This document shows positions 1-9,247 of a DNA stretch of 45,657 bases, one piece after another (within the stretch, counting starts at the first letter, position 1; each line of letters opens with the position of its first letter). The stretch is taken from NCBI GenBank assembly GCA_947624085.1, contig CANQIK010000008.1, positions 1 to 45,657 of the forward strand. The letters are read 5' to 3'. Source of the stretch: an uncultured Bacilli bacterium (GTDB lineage Bacteria > Bacillota_I > Bacilli_A > RF39 > UBA660). The notes beneath the pieces are model-generated. The model did no database searches, was not told where the DNA came from, and saw only the letters and a program-made list of their open reading frames with translations. The position numbers were made by a program, and so were the translations under genes.

Positions 1-294
1 TTAGAAAATATTGTTTATAATGAATTAATAAATAGAAACTATGAAGTATATATAGGTAAGACTAAAAATGGTGAAGTTGATTTTATAGCCAAGAAAGATG
101 GTAATATTAAATATGTTCAAGTAACTTACGAAATGGCAGGTAATGATAATACCATTGAAAGAGAATTTGGAGCATATAAGTCTATTGAAGATAATTATCC
201 AAAATATGTAATTTCTCTTGATAAAATAGATTTATCTCGTGATGGTATTATTCATCTAAACTTAATTGATTTTCTATTAAAAAATGATTTTTAA
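1..294 (+). CDS. C-terminal fragment of an AAA ATPase with DUF4143-type C-terminus (5' end outside window)
   Basis: Open from base 1 in frame 1 (LENIVYNELINRNYEVYIGKTKNGEVDFIAKK...KYVISLDKIDLSRDGIIHLNLIDFLL*), typical C-terminus of DUF4143 ATPases. Confidence 0.8.
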   Translation, partial: LENIVYNELINRNYEVYIGKTKNGEVDFIAKKDGNIKYVQVTYEMAGNDNTIEREFGAYKSIEDNYPKYVISLDKIDLSRDGIIHLNLIDFLLKNDF

Positions 295-406
295 AATAAA
301 GTATTTAAACCATACAAAATCAAAGAAATTGAGAAAGTTGTATATTGCAGAGAATTCTGCAGAAATACATAAAATATATTGAGAAAAATATTGTAGGAGA
401 AGTAAA

Positions 407-1282
407 ATGAATAATAAACTTAATAATATGATTAATGACTTTTTAGCAAATACTGATGCAAAGGACGAAAAAGAATTGAATGAAAAATTTCAAGAATTTA
501 TTCAAAAATACAATGCAGGTGAAATAGAATATGAAAATACAACGTTGGATGATGCTTATGAACTATTAGAAAAAGCAGAAAAAGCTAAATCTAAAGCACA
601 AGCTATAAAATATGCACAAAAAGCATATGATATGTGTCCAGATTGCTTTGATGCAGTACTATTTCAGGTACATTTAGAAGATAATCCTTTAAAAAGATGG
701 AAAATATTAGAAGAAGGATTAGAATTTGAAAAAGCCAAATTAGAGAAAGAAGAACAATTTAAAAAAGATAATATTGGTCATTTTTATGGAATATTCGAGA
801 CTAGACCATATATTAGAGGGTTATTTGCTAAAGCAGATTACTTAATTTTAGATGGCAAAATAAAGCAAGCACGCGATGTTTGTAAAGAAATTCTTAAATT
901 AAATGAAAATGATAACACGGGTGCTAGGTATTTACTTATGGCGATATATGCTTATTTAGAAGAGGAAAATGATATGCTTAAACTATACAAAAAATATTCT
1001 GAAGAAAGTTTAGAAATGCTATTTCCACTATTTATACTTTACTATAAGCAAGGGAATGATAAGAAAGCTAAGGAGTATTTAGATCGAATAAATAAAGCTA
1101 ATCCAGATTTTATAAAATTTTTTAAAGGTACAATGAAAGAAAATAAAAATGTTCCAGAAGGGTATTATTCTAAAGGAGATTCATCTGAGGTTATAATGTA
1201 TTTTAGACAATATGATTTTCTTGTAGAGACTATACCTACGATAGATTATTACATATTAGAAAATAGTAAAAAGAAGAAGTAG
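407..1282 (+). CDS. TPR-like helical repeat protein
   Basis: 291 aa ORF with GTAGGAG RBS; TPR-like helical pairs (AIKYAQKAYDMCPDCFDAVLFQ, ARDVCKEILKLNENDNTGARYLLMAIY). Confidence 0.7.
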   Translation: MNNKLNNMINDFLANTDAKDEKELNEKFQEFIQKYNAGEIEYENTTLDDAYELLEKAEKAKSKAQAIKYAQKAYDMCPDCFDAVLFQVHLEDNPLKRWKILEEGLEFEKAKLEKEEQFKKDNIGHFYGIFETRPYIRGLFAKADYLILDGKIKQARDVCKEILKLNENDNTGARYLLMAIYAYLEEENDMLKLYKKYSEESLEMLFPLFILYYKQGNDKKAKEYLDRINKANPDFIKFFKGTMKENKNVPEGYYSKGDSSEVIMYFRQYDFLVETIPTIDYYILENSKKKK

Positions 1283-1288
1283 TTACAT

Positions 1289-1500
1289 TTTGACCCCCCA
1301 GGTGGTGATGTTAACTTATTAAAAAATGATTGGCAAACTTTAGCCGAAGCAGTTGTTAAAGGCCTTGCCGAATATATCGGAGTGCCATAATCAGTTAAAG
1401 GGATAACTATTATATTGTTGTTAAAGGCGATTCTCTATGGAGCATTGCTAAGAAGTTTAATACCTTAACATATGTTGTTAAGGCTTTTTTAAGCCCCTAA
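1289..1500 (+). pseudogene. Remnant of N-acetylmuramoyl-L-alanine amidase with LysM tail
   Basis: Two adjacent short reading frames without starts: FDPPGGDVNLLKNDWQTLAEAVVKGLAEYIGVP* (1289-1390) and YYIVVKGDSLWSIAKKFNT... (1408-1500, LysM-like GDSLWSIAKKF). Confidence 0.65.
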
Positions 1501-1555
1501 TATTGTTTTACTAGCAAATTTACAATATAATAATTAAAAGAAATGGTGTAAGGTT

Positions 1556-2179
1556 ATGAAAAATTACAAAAAGTATATATTTGATTTAGATTATACAATA
1601 TTAATACCTGACTGGTCTAAAGAAGATGAATATTTTAAAAAGCATATTCCTTTAAAGGAACAAAAAGACTTCTTTAAACAAAAACAAGCTATCTTAAATA
1701 AATATGAACTAGAGTTTCCTAAATATGATTTAAAAACATTGAGTGATTTTTTTGCAAGTTATGGCTTTCATGTAAGTGAAGATGTTATAAATGGGTGGAT
1801 GGTCTATAATGGTGAAACTATAAAAGATAAAGTTGTCGAGGGTGTTACAGATTTATTTACATACTTAAAAGCTCATCATAAGGAAATTGTAATTCTTACT
1901 AGCTGGTTTAGTAAAACACAAATACCAAGGTTAAAACGGGCAGGCTTATTCAAATATATAGACTATGTTATAGCAGGCGATGAGGCAATGAAACCAAATT
2001 TAGAATCATTTAACTTAGCGATAGGATCAACAGATAAAGAAGACTGTCTTATGATTGGCGACAGTATTGAAAGCGATAAAGCTGGTGCAGACAATGCGGG
2101 AATAGACCATTATATAATAGACAAAAATCATAGTATTAAAGATTTATTACAAATGGTAAAGAATACAAATAAAGAATAA
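1556..2179 (+). CDS. HAD-superfamily hydrolase
   Basis: FDLDYTIL motif I, ILTSW motif II, KPN and MIGDSIESDKAGADNAG motif IV. Confidence 0.85.
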   Translation: MKNYKKYIFDLDYTILIPDWSKEDEYFKKHIPLKEQKDFFKQKQAILNKYELEFPKYDLKTLSDFFASYGFHVSEDVINGWMVYNGETIKDKVVEGVTDLFTYLKAHHKEIVILTSWFSKTQIPRLKRAGLFKYIDYVIAGDEAMKPNLESFNLAIGSTDKEDCLMIGDSIESDKAGADNAGIDHYIIDKNHSIKDLLQMVKNTNKE

Positions 2180-2233
2180 GTATATTGATAATTATATGGA
2201 TTTTTAAAATTAATTTTTCTCTCATTGCATAGC

Positions 2234-2268
2234 AAAAGGATGACTTACAATAAAAATCATCCTTTTTT
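2234..2268. terminator. Bidirectional intrinsic terminator
   Basis: AAAAGGATGA-N13-TCATCCTTTTTT between convergent genes. Confidence 0.8.
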
Positions 2269-3375
2269 ATAACTATTAAGATATTCATTTAGCCATATAG
2301 ATGGATAGCCGAGATACTTAATGCGCGTAATATATACTCCCTTTATTTGCTCTTTACTAACTCTTATCGAATCAGTAACATTGTTACTATCACCTTTAGT
2401 TATATAGTATAAACTTTCACCATCGCTAATTTTTTGCTCAATTCGGTGTGCTACATATTTATTGTCTATTTTAAATACAATAATTGACCCTTTATTAAGA
2501 TATTCTACTTCCTTATTATTTAATGACTTATAGATAATAAAGTCACCACGATTAAATGTTGGCGCCATACTACCTGTTACAATAGCAATAGGTTTATATT
2601 TAAAAACTCCTGCCATAAATAAAACTAAAATCGTTGATAAAAATAATGTTATAAGATAACTTAAAAATGTTTTTAAAGTTTCTTTTTTTATATAGTGATA
2701 TTGAAAGATAATATAGATTAAAAATAGTCTAAGTAATTTAAAAGCCCCCAGCAAAAAGCCGTTAAGATTTGGAAGAATAGGTAATGCTAAAATAGCTAAT
2801 TTATTTAATATATTCATTAGTAAAGGCAAAGTACTATTATATTTATATACTAAATAAGAAGCTAATATATTTTCCCCAATAAGAGGTAGGATATTTGTTA
2901 TTAAATATCTAAATAAATATTTTCTGGTATCTAAAAGGTTAAAAATAATACCATAATTAATTTCTATAAGAGTTGTAAATATCGTAATTAGAACGAGAGC
3001 TTTCTTACTATTTTTATACTTATTTATTAAATATATTCTACTAAGTTCACAAGCTATAATGGGCAAAACATAATGAGTTACGTTTTTCATAAAAGTAATA
3101 ATAGCTTGGCTATAAGGATTTTTGCCAAAGCCAAAGGCAAACCCTAATGCAAGGTATACACTTATGAATAAAAAGGAAATAATAAAAGAATATTTAATAT
3201 CTTGTAAATTAAATATATTATGCCTAAAATAATACCAAACTAAATAAAAGATAATTAAAAGACAAAAAAGAGGATTTAAATAATTTTGATATAAGGAAAG
3301 AGTGAAAATAGGAAAAATAATAGAAGCTATTAAATAACTAAATAATAATAGTTCTATTTTCTTACTATTGATCAT
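2257..3375 (-). CDS. SipW-like signal peptidase I with multi-TM N-terminal region
   Basis: VTGSMAPTFNRGDFIIYK (SM catalytic Ser), YVAHRIEQ, ITKGDSNNVTD; start set at MINSKK inside the upstream ORF end (longer ORF begins 3390). Confidence 0.85.
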   Translation of the reverse strand: MINSKKIELLLFSYLIASIIFPIFTLSLYQNYLNPLFCLLIIFYLVWYYFRHNIFNLQDIKYSFIISFLFISVYLALGFAFGFGKNPYSQAIITFMKNVTHYVLPIIACELSRIYLINKYKNSKKALVLITIFTTLIEINYGIIFNLLDTRKYLFRYLITNILPLIGENILASYLVYKYNSTLPLLMNILNKLAILALPILPNLNGFLLGAFKLLRLFLIYIIFQYHYIKKETLKTFLSYLITLFLSTILVLFMAGVFKYKPIAIVTGSMAPTFNRGDFIIYKSLNNKEVEYLNKGSIIVFKIDNKYVAHRIEQKISDGESLYYITKGDSNNVTDSIRVSKEQIKGVYITRIKYLGYPSIWLNEYLNSYKKG

Positions 3376-3853
3376 ATTCAAAATAACCAACTATCTTCTT
3401 AGTTTTTATTGAAGGCACTTCGGTAGTATCCGCATTATATAGGACATCTACATTAAAAGTAGTTGAATCTCCCGCATTTAATATCTTAGCAGGATCAGTA
3501 TAGGTGTAAGATATTTCACTAGCGCTATTTGATAAATCGCTTTCAAATAAGCTGTCGGTAAGTTCCGCATTAATCGTACCCTTATTTTCAATTGTTACTT
3601 CATAAGTTATATGATCACCTGGTTTAAGTAGCTTGGCTTCAAATGATGCTTCCGTATCGGTAAAGCTTACAGTTGAAGCATCACAACCCTCGCTTACAAA
3701 TATCGGTTCAATTTTCGTGATCGCGACATTCCAGTCCCCGATTATTTCAACATTACCAATTAAGTCAAATTCGGTTGCAAAAGTAGCATAACCTATGGCC
3801 ATGATTAATAATGATAAAATTAGCATTACTATAATAATTATATTTTTTCTCAT
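3365..3853 (-). CDS. TasA/camelysin-like secreted protein
   Basis: N-terminal signal sequence (MRKNIIIIVMLILSLLIMAIGYATFA), beta-rich KPGDHITYEVTIENKGTINAEL, directly upstream of the SipW-like peptidase. Confidence 0.65.
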   Translation of the reverse strand: MRKNIIIIVMLILSLLIMAIGYATFATEFDLIGNVEIIGDWNVAITKIEPIFVSEGCDASTVSFTDTEASFEAKLLKPGDHITYEVTIENKGTINAELTDSLFESDLSNSASEISYTYTDPAKILNAGDSTTFNVDVLYNADTTEVPSIKTKKIVGYFEYDQ

Positions 3854-3972
3854 ATATTCTCCTTTCCTAGCATAATATATAAAGAAAGAATAATATAAGT
3901 ATAGACACTTAAAACTGTGCCCGTTATATCTTATGCGAAATATTTTTTTGTGTGACTACTTTTAGTCAATAA

Positions 3973-3998
3973 AAAAGACAATGTTTTTATTGTCTTTT
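3973..3998. terminator. Intrinsic terminator
   Basis: AAAAGACAAT-GTTTTT-ATTGTCTTTT hairpin at the 3' end of the FAD protein gene. Confidence 0.7.
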
Positions 3999-5381
3999 CA
4001 AAATATCTCTTGCACTAACAAGGCCTGTCGCCGCGGCAACGACAATATTACCTGCTTTACCGGCACCATCACCAATAAAGTAAATATTATCATTTTTTAA
4101 TTTGAAATTATTATCAGTTTCTATTTCATTACTGAAAAATTTAATCTCTGGTCCGTAAAGAAGAGTATCATCATTATTAATTCCCGGAATGATTTTATCA
4201 AGTGTTTCTAAGCCTTCGAGAATATTAGTAATAATTCGATGGGGAAGAACTAAAGCTAAATCACCGGCAACACAATCTTTGAGTGTCGGTTCTATAAATC
4301 CTTTATTAATTCTATGCCAAGTACTTCTTCGGCCTCTTTTTAAATCTTTGAGTGATTGAATAATAGGTTTGCCATCGCCTAAAACATTAGCTATTTTAGC
4401 AATAGATTCGCCATATAATCTTGTATTAGTAACAGGCTCTGTTAAATGAACTTTAGATATAAATGCAAAATTGGTATTTTCACTTTTTACATCTTTTAAA
4501 GCATGACCATTAACACATATATAGCCATAATAATTTTCTTTAGCTACAAAGCCTCCCGGGTTTGTACAAAACGTTCTTATTTCATCAGAATAAGTTTTAG
4601 TTTTAATAAAGATAGTGGGGTCATAGATAACATTTGTTATTTCTTCCATAATTGGTTTTCTAACTTCAACTCTAACACCAATTTCAATACTTTGCGAAAG
4701 ATAAGGAATATTATACTTATCGGCTAGTTCTTGAATCCATTTAGCCCCCGTCCGACCAGGAGCAATAATAACATTAGTAGCCTTAACAATCTTTTCTTCT
4801 TTTCCAGTCTCATATTTAATATCATGCTCATTTTCATTTATTGTTGCTACATCAGTTACATTGGCGCGTTCCACAAGTGTAACTTTTTTAGATTCTAAAA
4901 ATGTTTCAATGCCTCTAATATATTCTGGAAGATGATCAGAACCTAAATGTTTTTGCTTAATAACTAATAATTTAGCTCCAGCGATAGCAACTTTCCTTTT
5001 GATTTCATTAGCTTCAGCCATATTACTAGGATACACTTCGGCATCCATATTAAACTTATTAAAAATTTCTTCCGTTTCATCAATAAGCTTATTAGCTTCT
5101 GACTCAGGCATATATTTAGTTAAATCACTTTTGCCTAAAGTAGGAATAAAGTTAAGTTTACCATCGGAAAAAGTTCCTGCTCCGCCATAACCTGATAAAA
5201 TGGCACAAGGATTACAGTTTTGGCATGGAATATTAAATTTATTCATAGGGCAAACTCGATTTTTAACAAACATTCCTTTATCTAAAATAATTATTTTTAG
5301 TTTAGGATTTTTCGTTATTAATTCATACGCACTAAATAAACCCGCGGGACCTGCCCCAATAATTGCAACATCATATTTCAT
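3987..5381 (-). CDS. FAD-dependent oxidoreductase/dehydrogenase
   Basis: GAGPAGLFSAYEL dinucleotide-binding motif, IAPGRTGAKW, YFIGDGAGKAGNIVVAAATGL. Confidence 0.88.
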   Translation of the reverse strand: MKYDVAIIGAGPAGLFSAYELITKNPKLKIIILDKGMFVKNRVCPMNKFNIPCQNCNPCAILSGYGGAGTFSDGKLNFIPTLGKSDLTKYMPESEANKLIDETEEIFNKFNMDAEVYPSNMAEANEIKRKVAIAGAKLLVIKQKHLGSDHLPEYIRGIETFLESKKVTLVERANVTDVATINENEHDIKYETGKEEKIVKATNVIIAPGRTGAKWIQELADKYNIPYLSQSIEIGVRVEVRKPIMEEITNVIYDPTIFIKTKTYSDEIRTFCTNPGGFVAKENYYGYICVNGHALKDVKSENTNFAFISKVHLTEPVTNTRLYGESIAKIANVLGDGKPIIQSLKDLKRGRRSTWHRINKGFIEPTLKDCVAGDLALVLPHRIITNILEGLETLDKIIPGINNDDTLLYGPEIKFFSNEIETDNNFKLKNDNIYFIGDGAGKAGNIVVAAATGLVSARDILKRQ

Positions 5382-5473
5382 TTCATTACCTCATCTATAT
5401 TATATCACGAGAGCTTAATTAATAATGTAGTAAATTATTATATTTGGTAAATACTAAAATTAAAGGTGATAAT

Positions 5474-6217
5474 ATGCCAAATGTTCATAGTAGTATTAAT
5501 TTTGCACTTGTAAATATTCCCGTGGTTATGAACCCTGTTATTAAAAATAATGATAATTCTTTTAATCAACTTCATACCAAGTGTAACCATCGAATTAATT
5601 ATATAAAATATTGTCCAAAATGCAAAACCCAAGTCAAAGAAAATGAAATTATCAAAGGTTATCAATATGAACCTGATAAATATATTACGTTTAAAAAAGA
5701 AGAACTTGATAAATTAAAACCTGAAAATGAAAAAGAAATTGAAATAATATCTTTTGTGTCTCTTAAAGATATTGACCCTGTTTATTTTGAAAAAACTTAT
5801 GATTTAGATGCCGAAGGTAAAGGTAAAGCATATTATCTATTTTGTGAAGCTTTAAAAAGAACTAAATTAGTAGCTTTAGCTAAAACAGTTATTGGTAATA
5901 AATTTTATTACTGTATTTTACGCTTTAATAAGCAAAATATAATTATGACTACGTTATATTTTCATGAAGAAGTTAATCTTAATAAAGATGCCGAAGTTAA
6001 AGTGAATGAAAAGGAACTTAATTTAGCTATTGAACTAATTAATTCTTTAAAAGGTAAATTTGAACCCGAAAAATATCATGATGAGTATCAAGATAATATT
6101 AAAAATGCTATTGAAGATAAAATTCAAGGTAAGGCGGTTAAAAAAGCTAAGAAGAGTAATAAAAAGCAAATCGATGATTTAATGGAAGCTTTAGAAAAGA
6201 GTTTGAAGAAAAAATGA
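5474..6217 (+). CDS. ku: Ku protein (NHEJ)
   Basis: Bacterial Ku fold motifs: SSINFALVNIPVVM, HTKCNHRINYIKYCPKC, YEPDKYITFKKEEL; RBS AAAGGTGAT upstream of ATG 5474. Confidence 0.92.
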   Translation: MPNVHSSINFALVNIPVVMNPVIKNNDNSFNQLHTKCNHRINYIKYCPKCKTQVKENEIIKGYQYEPDKYITFKKEELDKLKPENEKEIEIISFVSLKDIDPVYFEKTYDLDAEGKGKAYYLFCEALKRTKLVALAKTVIGNKFYYCILRFNKQNIIMTTLYFHEEVNLNKDAEVKVNEKELNLAIELINSLKGKFEPEKYHDEYQDNIKNAIEDKIQGKAVKKAKKSNKKQIDDLMEALEKSLKKK

Positions 6218-7101
6218 TAGACATATGGAAAAATCGTTCATGGGGACCAATGCTTTTAAAAAGAATCCCTGAACCATTTGATTCAAAAGAGCATATCTTT
6301 GAAATTAAGTTTGATGGTATTAGAGCAATTATTTTTGCAAGTCCTAAAGAAGTATATATTCAAAGCAGAAATAAAAAAGATATTACAAGTTTATTCCCTG
6401 AGCTTCAAGATATTAAAAATATAGTAAAAAAGAATGTTATCTTTGATGGCGAAATTGTTGTTTTTAATAATGGTAAGTCATCATTTGCTAAAATAAGTGA
6501 GCGAATGCATTTAAAAAATGATTTGAAAATTAAGAAAGCCTTTTTAGATAACCCGGTTTGTTTTGTATGCTTTGATTTACTTTATGAAAATAAAAATCTT
6601 ACAACACAGCCTCTTATCGAAAGGAAAAAATATTTAAGTAAATATCCTGATAATGAATACTTTATAAAAACTAAGGCAATTGATAAAGAGGGTATTAAAC
6701 TTTTTAAACAAATTACAAAATTAGGTCTTGAAGGTATTGTTGCTAAAAAGAAAGATGGTAAATATTACATTAATAAACGCTGTGATGAATTTATTAAAAT
6801 AAAAAATATTCAAGATGGTAATTATTTAATTGGCGGTTATGAAAAAAAGAAAAATAACATTTTATCACTTGCGATAGGCGAATATATAGATAAAAAATTT
6901 GTTTATGCCGGTAAAGTTTCGCTAGGACCTAAAGCTAAAATTTATAGTCAAGTTCTTAAACAGAAAAAAAGCCATAATTATTTTGCAGATTTTAATGAAG
7001 ATATTAATTATATAAAACCTAGTATTAATATCGAAGTTACTTTTTTAGAAAAAACTAAAAATGGTCATTTAAGACATCCCATATATAAGGAGAAGTTATG
7101 A
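6214..7101 (+). CDS. ligD: ATP-dependent DNA ligase (LigD ligase-domain protein)
   Basis: Adenylation motif FEIKFDGIRAI, motif FDGEIVV, GLEGIVAKKKDGKY, EFIKIK; 4-bp ATGA overlap with ku. Confidence 0.92.
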   Translation: MIDIWKNRSWGPMLLKRIPEPFDSKEHIFEIKFDGIRAIIFASPKEVYIQSRNKKDITSLFPELQDIKNIVKKNVIFDGEIVVFNNGKSSFAKISERMHLKNDLKIKKAFLDNPVCFVCFDLLYENKNLTTQPLIERKKYLSKYPDNEYFIKTKAIDKEGIKLFKQITKLGLEGIVAKKKDGKYYINKRCDEFIKIKNIQDGNYLIGGYEKKKNNILSLAIGEYIDKKFVYAGKVSLGPKAKIYSQVLKQKKSHNYFADFNEDINYIKPSINIEVTFLEKTKNGHLRHPIYKEKL

Positions 7102-8462
7102 GTACGTTAAAAAAATATAATGCTAAAAGAAATTTTGCTAAAACCAAAGAACCTAAAGGAAAGGTAAGTAAAGTTAAAAAAACAAAACTAAAATATATTA
7201 TTCAACATCATTTAGCTCGAAAAGACCACTATGATTTAAGACTTGAGTATAATGGTGTACTCGTAAGTTTTGCTGTTCCTAAAGGGCCATCATTTAATCC
7301 TAGAGATAAAAGACTAGCGGTTAAAGTTGAAGATCACCCTTTAAGTTATGCCAATTTTGAGGGTACAATTCCTAAAGGTGAATATGGAGCAGGTACAGTT
7401 ATGTTATTTGATATAGGAACTTGGTATCCTCTTAATAATACTAAAATTAATTTTAAAAATGGACCTTTAAAATTTTACATTCAAGGCAAAAGGTTACAAG
7501 GAGCTTGGGCTTTAGTTCCTTTTAAAGATGATAATTATCTTCTTATTAAAGAAAAAGATGAGTATGTTAATAAAAATAATATTAATAAATATAAAACAAG
7601 TATTAAAACAGGTCGAACAATGCAAGAAATAGCGGAAAATGCCCCCGAGGAAATTGAACTAACTAGTCCAGATAAAATTATTTTTGCAAATGGTAAGATA
7701 ACGAAAAAGGATATTTATGATTATTATAAAAAAGTTAGTAAGTATATGATGCCTTATTTAGATAATCGCTTAATAAGTACGGTAAGATGTCCTGATGGCA
7801 AAGATAAATTTTATATGAAGCATCTTAATAATAATTCGAAGAACTTAAAAGTTAAAAAAATTAGAAATAAAGAAGATGAAAATAGCGATTATTACTATTT
7901 TAAAAATGCTACTGGGTTACTTGAAGAAGTACAAATGAATAGTTTTGAGTTTCATATTTGGGGTTCAAAACAAAATAAAATAAATGAGCCAGATATATTA
8001 GTTTTTGATTTGGATCCTGATGAGGATTTATCCCTTGCTAAAGTTCGCAGAGGGGTTAAAGATTTAAAAAATATTCTTGATAAACTCAAATTAAAGGCCT
8101 ATCTTAAAACCAGTGGCGGTAAAGGCTATCATATTTATGTGCCTTTAAAAATGACATCTTGGTCTAAAGCCGAAAAAATTGCTTCAGATATTTCTGATTT
8201 GCTTGTTCAAACTTATCCAACTAAATATACTACTAATATGCGTAAAGAAAAACGTAAGGGAAAAATTTTTATAGATTATTTTCGCAATAAAAAAGGCGCC
8301 ACGAGTGTGTGCCCATATTCATTAAGACTTAAAGATAAAGCGACCGTTTCTTTGCCGATTAAATGGAGTGAACTAGATAAAATAAAACCCGATAGTATAA
8401 CAATTAAAAATGTTGATAAATATTTAAAAAGAAAAGACCCATGGTCAGATTTTTTTGCTTAG
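7098..8462 (+). CDS. LigD-like 3'-phosphoesterase + primase/polymerase protein
   Basis: PE motif HHLARKDHYDLRLEYNGVLVSFAVPKGPS...VEDHPLSYANFEGTIPKGEYGAGTV; POL motif EFHIWGSKQNKINEPDILVFDLDPDED, KTSGGKGYHIYVPL; ATGA overlap with the ligase. Confidence 0.93.
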   Translation: MSTLKKYNAKRNFAKTKEPKGKVSKVKKTKLKYIIQHHLARKDHYDLRLEYNGVLVSFAVPKGPSFNPRDKRLAVKVEDHPLSYANFEGTIPKGEYGAGTVMLFDIGTWYPLNNTKINFKNGPLKFYIQGKRLQGAWALVPFKDDNYLLIKEKDEYVNKNNINKYKTSIKTGRTMQEIAENAPEEIELTSPDKIIFANGKITKKDIYDYYKKVSKYMMPYLDNRLISTVRCPDGKDKFYMKHLNNNSKNLKVKKIRNKEDENSDYYYFKNATGLLEEVQMNSFEFHIWGSKQNKINEPDILVFDLDPDEDLSLAKVRRGVKDLKNILDKLKLKAYLKTSGGKGYHIYVPLKMTSWSKAEKIASDISDLLVQTYPTKYTTNMRKEKRKGKIFIDYFRNKKGATSVCPYSLRLKDKATVSLPIKWSELDKIKPDSITIKNVDKYLKRKDPWSDFFA

Positions 8463-8881
8463 TGAAGCGTGTTACAAACTCCTGCATCCGGTTTATAAAA
8501 ACAATGGTTTTTATATTTGCCTGCTAGATTTTGATTGTACCATTTGCTCTTGCATGAAGCGTTATTTCCTGGAGCATAAAACCATAATGCGTTAGTAGCA
8601 GGATAGTAATACTCGCCATCTAATACTCTTTTAGCAAGTTCTTTTTCTTTGGTAGTAGGAGCAGCTTGAAATAATGAACTATTAACTCCTACAAATTGGT
8701 TTTTTTGATAAATGGCATTATATATGGAATTAATATCTTTAAACGTTAAGCAATCCGCTAAAACACGATTAGTTACAACGTTACCAACCATAAGCATACC
8801 AAGTTCCCCCTCGGCAAGGGCTTCGGCTCTAATAAGTCTTGCTAGTAAATCAAGTTCTGCTGTATTATAAGCAACTATCAT
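8459..8881 (-). CDS. Cell wall hydrolase, SleB/CwlJ family
   Basis: LLARLIRAEALAEGELGMLMVGNVVTNRV, ALWFYAPG; no signal peptide (CwlJ-like). Confidence 0.88.
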   Translation of the reverse strand: MIVAYNTAELDLLARLIRAEALAEGELGMLMVGNVVTNRVLADCLTFKDINSIYNAIYQKNQFVGVNSSLFQAAPTTKEKELAKRVLDGEYYYPATNALWFYAPGNNASCKSKWYNQNLAGKYKNHCFYKPDAGVCNTLH

Positions 8882-8994
8882 CTAAATCACCTAATTTATT
8901 ATATGTATTATATATTTTTGTGACTTAGGTAATTATAGCATAACGCCTTGTACTTGTATTTTTTAAACTTCTATAATATAATTATATTGCGCTT

Positions 8995-9068
8995 AGGGGC
9001 GTGGTATAATGGTAGCATAGGAGTCTCCAAAACTTTTGATGGGAGTTCGATTCTCTCCGCCCCTGCCA
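8995..9068 (+). tRNA. trnW: tRNA-Trp (anticodon CCA)
   Basis: AGGGGCG...CGCCCCT acceptor, GGAGT-CTCCAAA-ACTTT anticodon arm with CCA, GTTCGATTC T-loop, encoded 3' CCA. Confidence 0.95.
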
Positions 9069-9247
9069 AATTAAGATAAACTGGCTTAAAGCCTTTAAAT
9101 ACATAATGAATTGATAGAAATATCAGTTTTTTTTATTTAATTAAGTATAAAAAGTAAACCATAATGTAGAATTAATAGACTTATTGAATATTTGCAAGAA
9201 ATTAAGTACAATAATGTTAAAATAATAAATAAGAATGGAGAAAAAGT

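Noticed and set aside
4503-5418. Plus-strand ORFs opposite the FAD oxidoreductase
   Set aside because: Antisense to a clearly coding gene with strong motifs
9073-9098. GGCTTAAAGCC stem after the tRNA as a terminator
   Set aside because: Short stem without an adjacent T run; insufficient support
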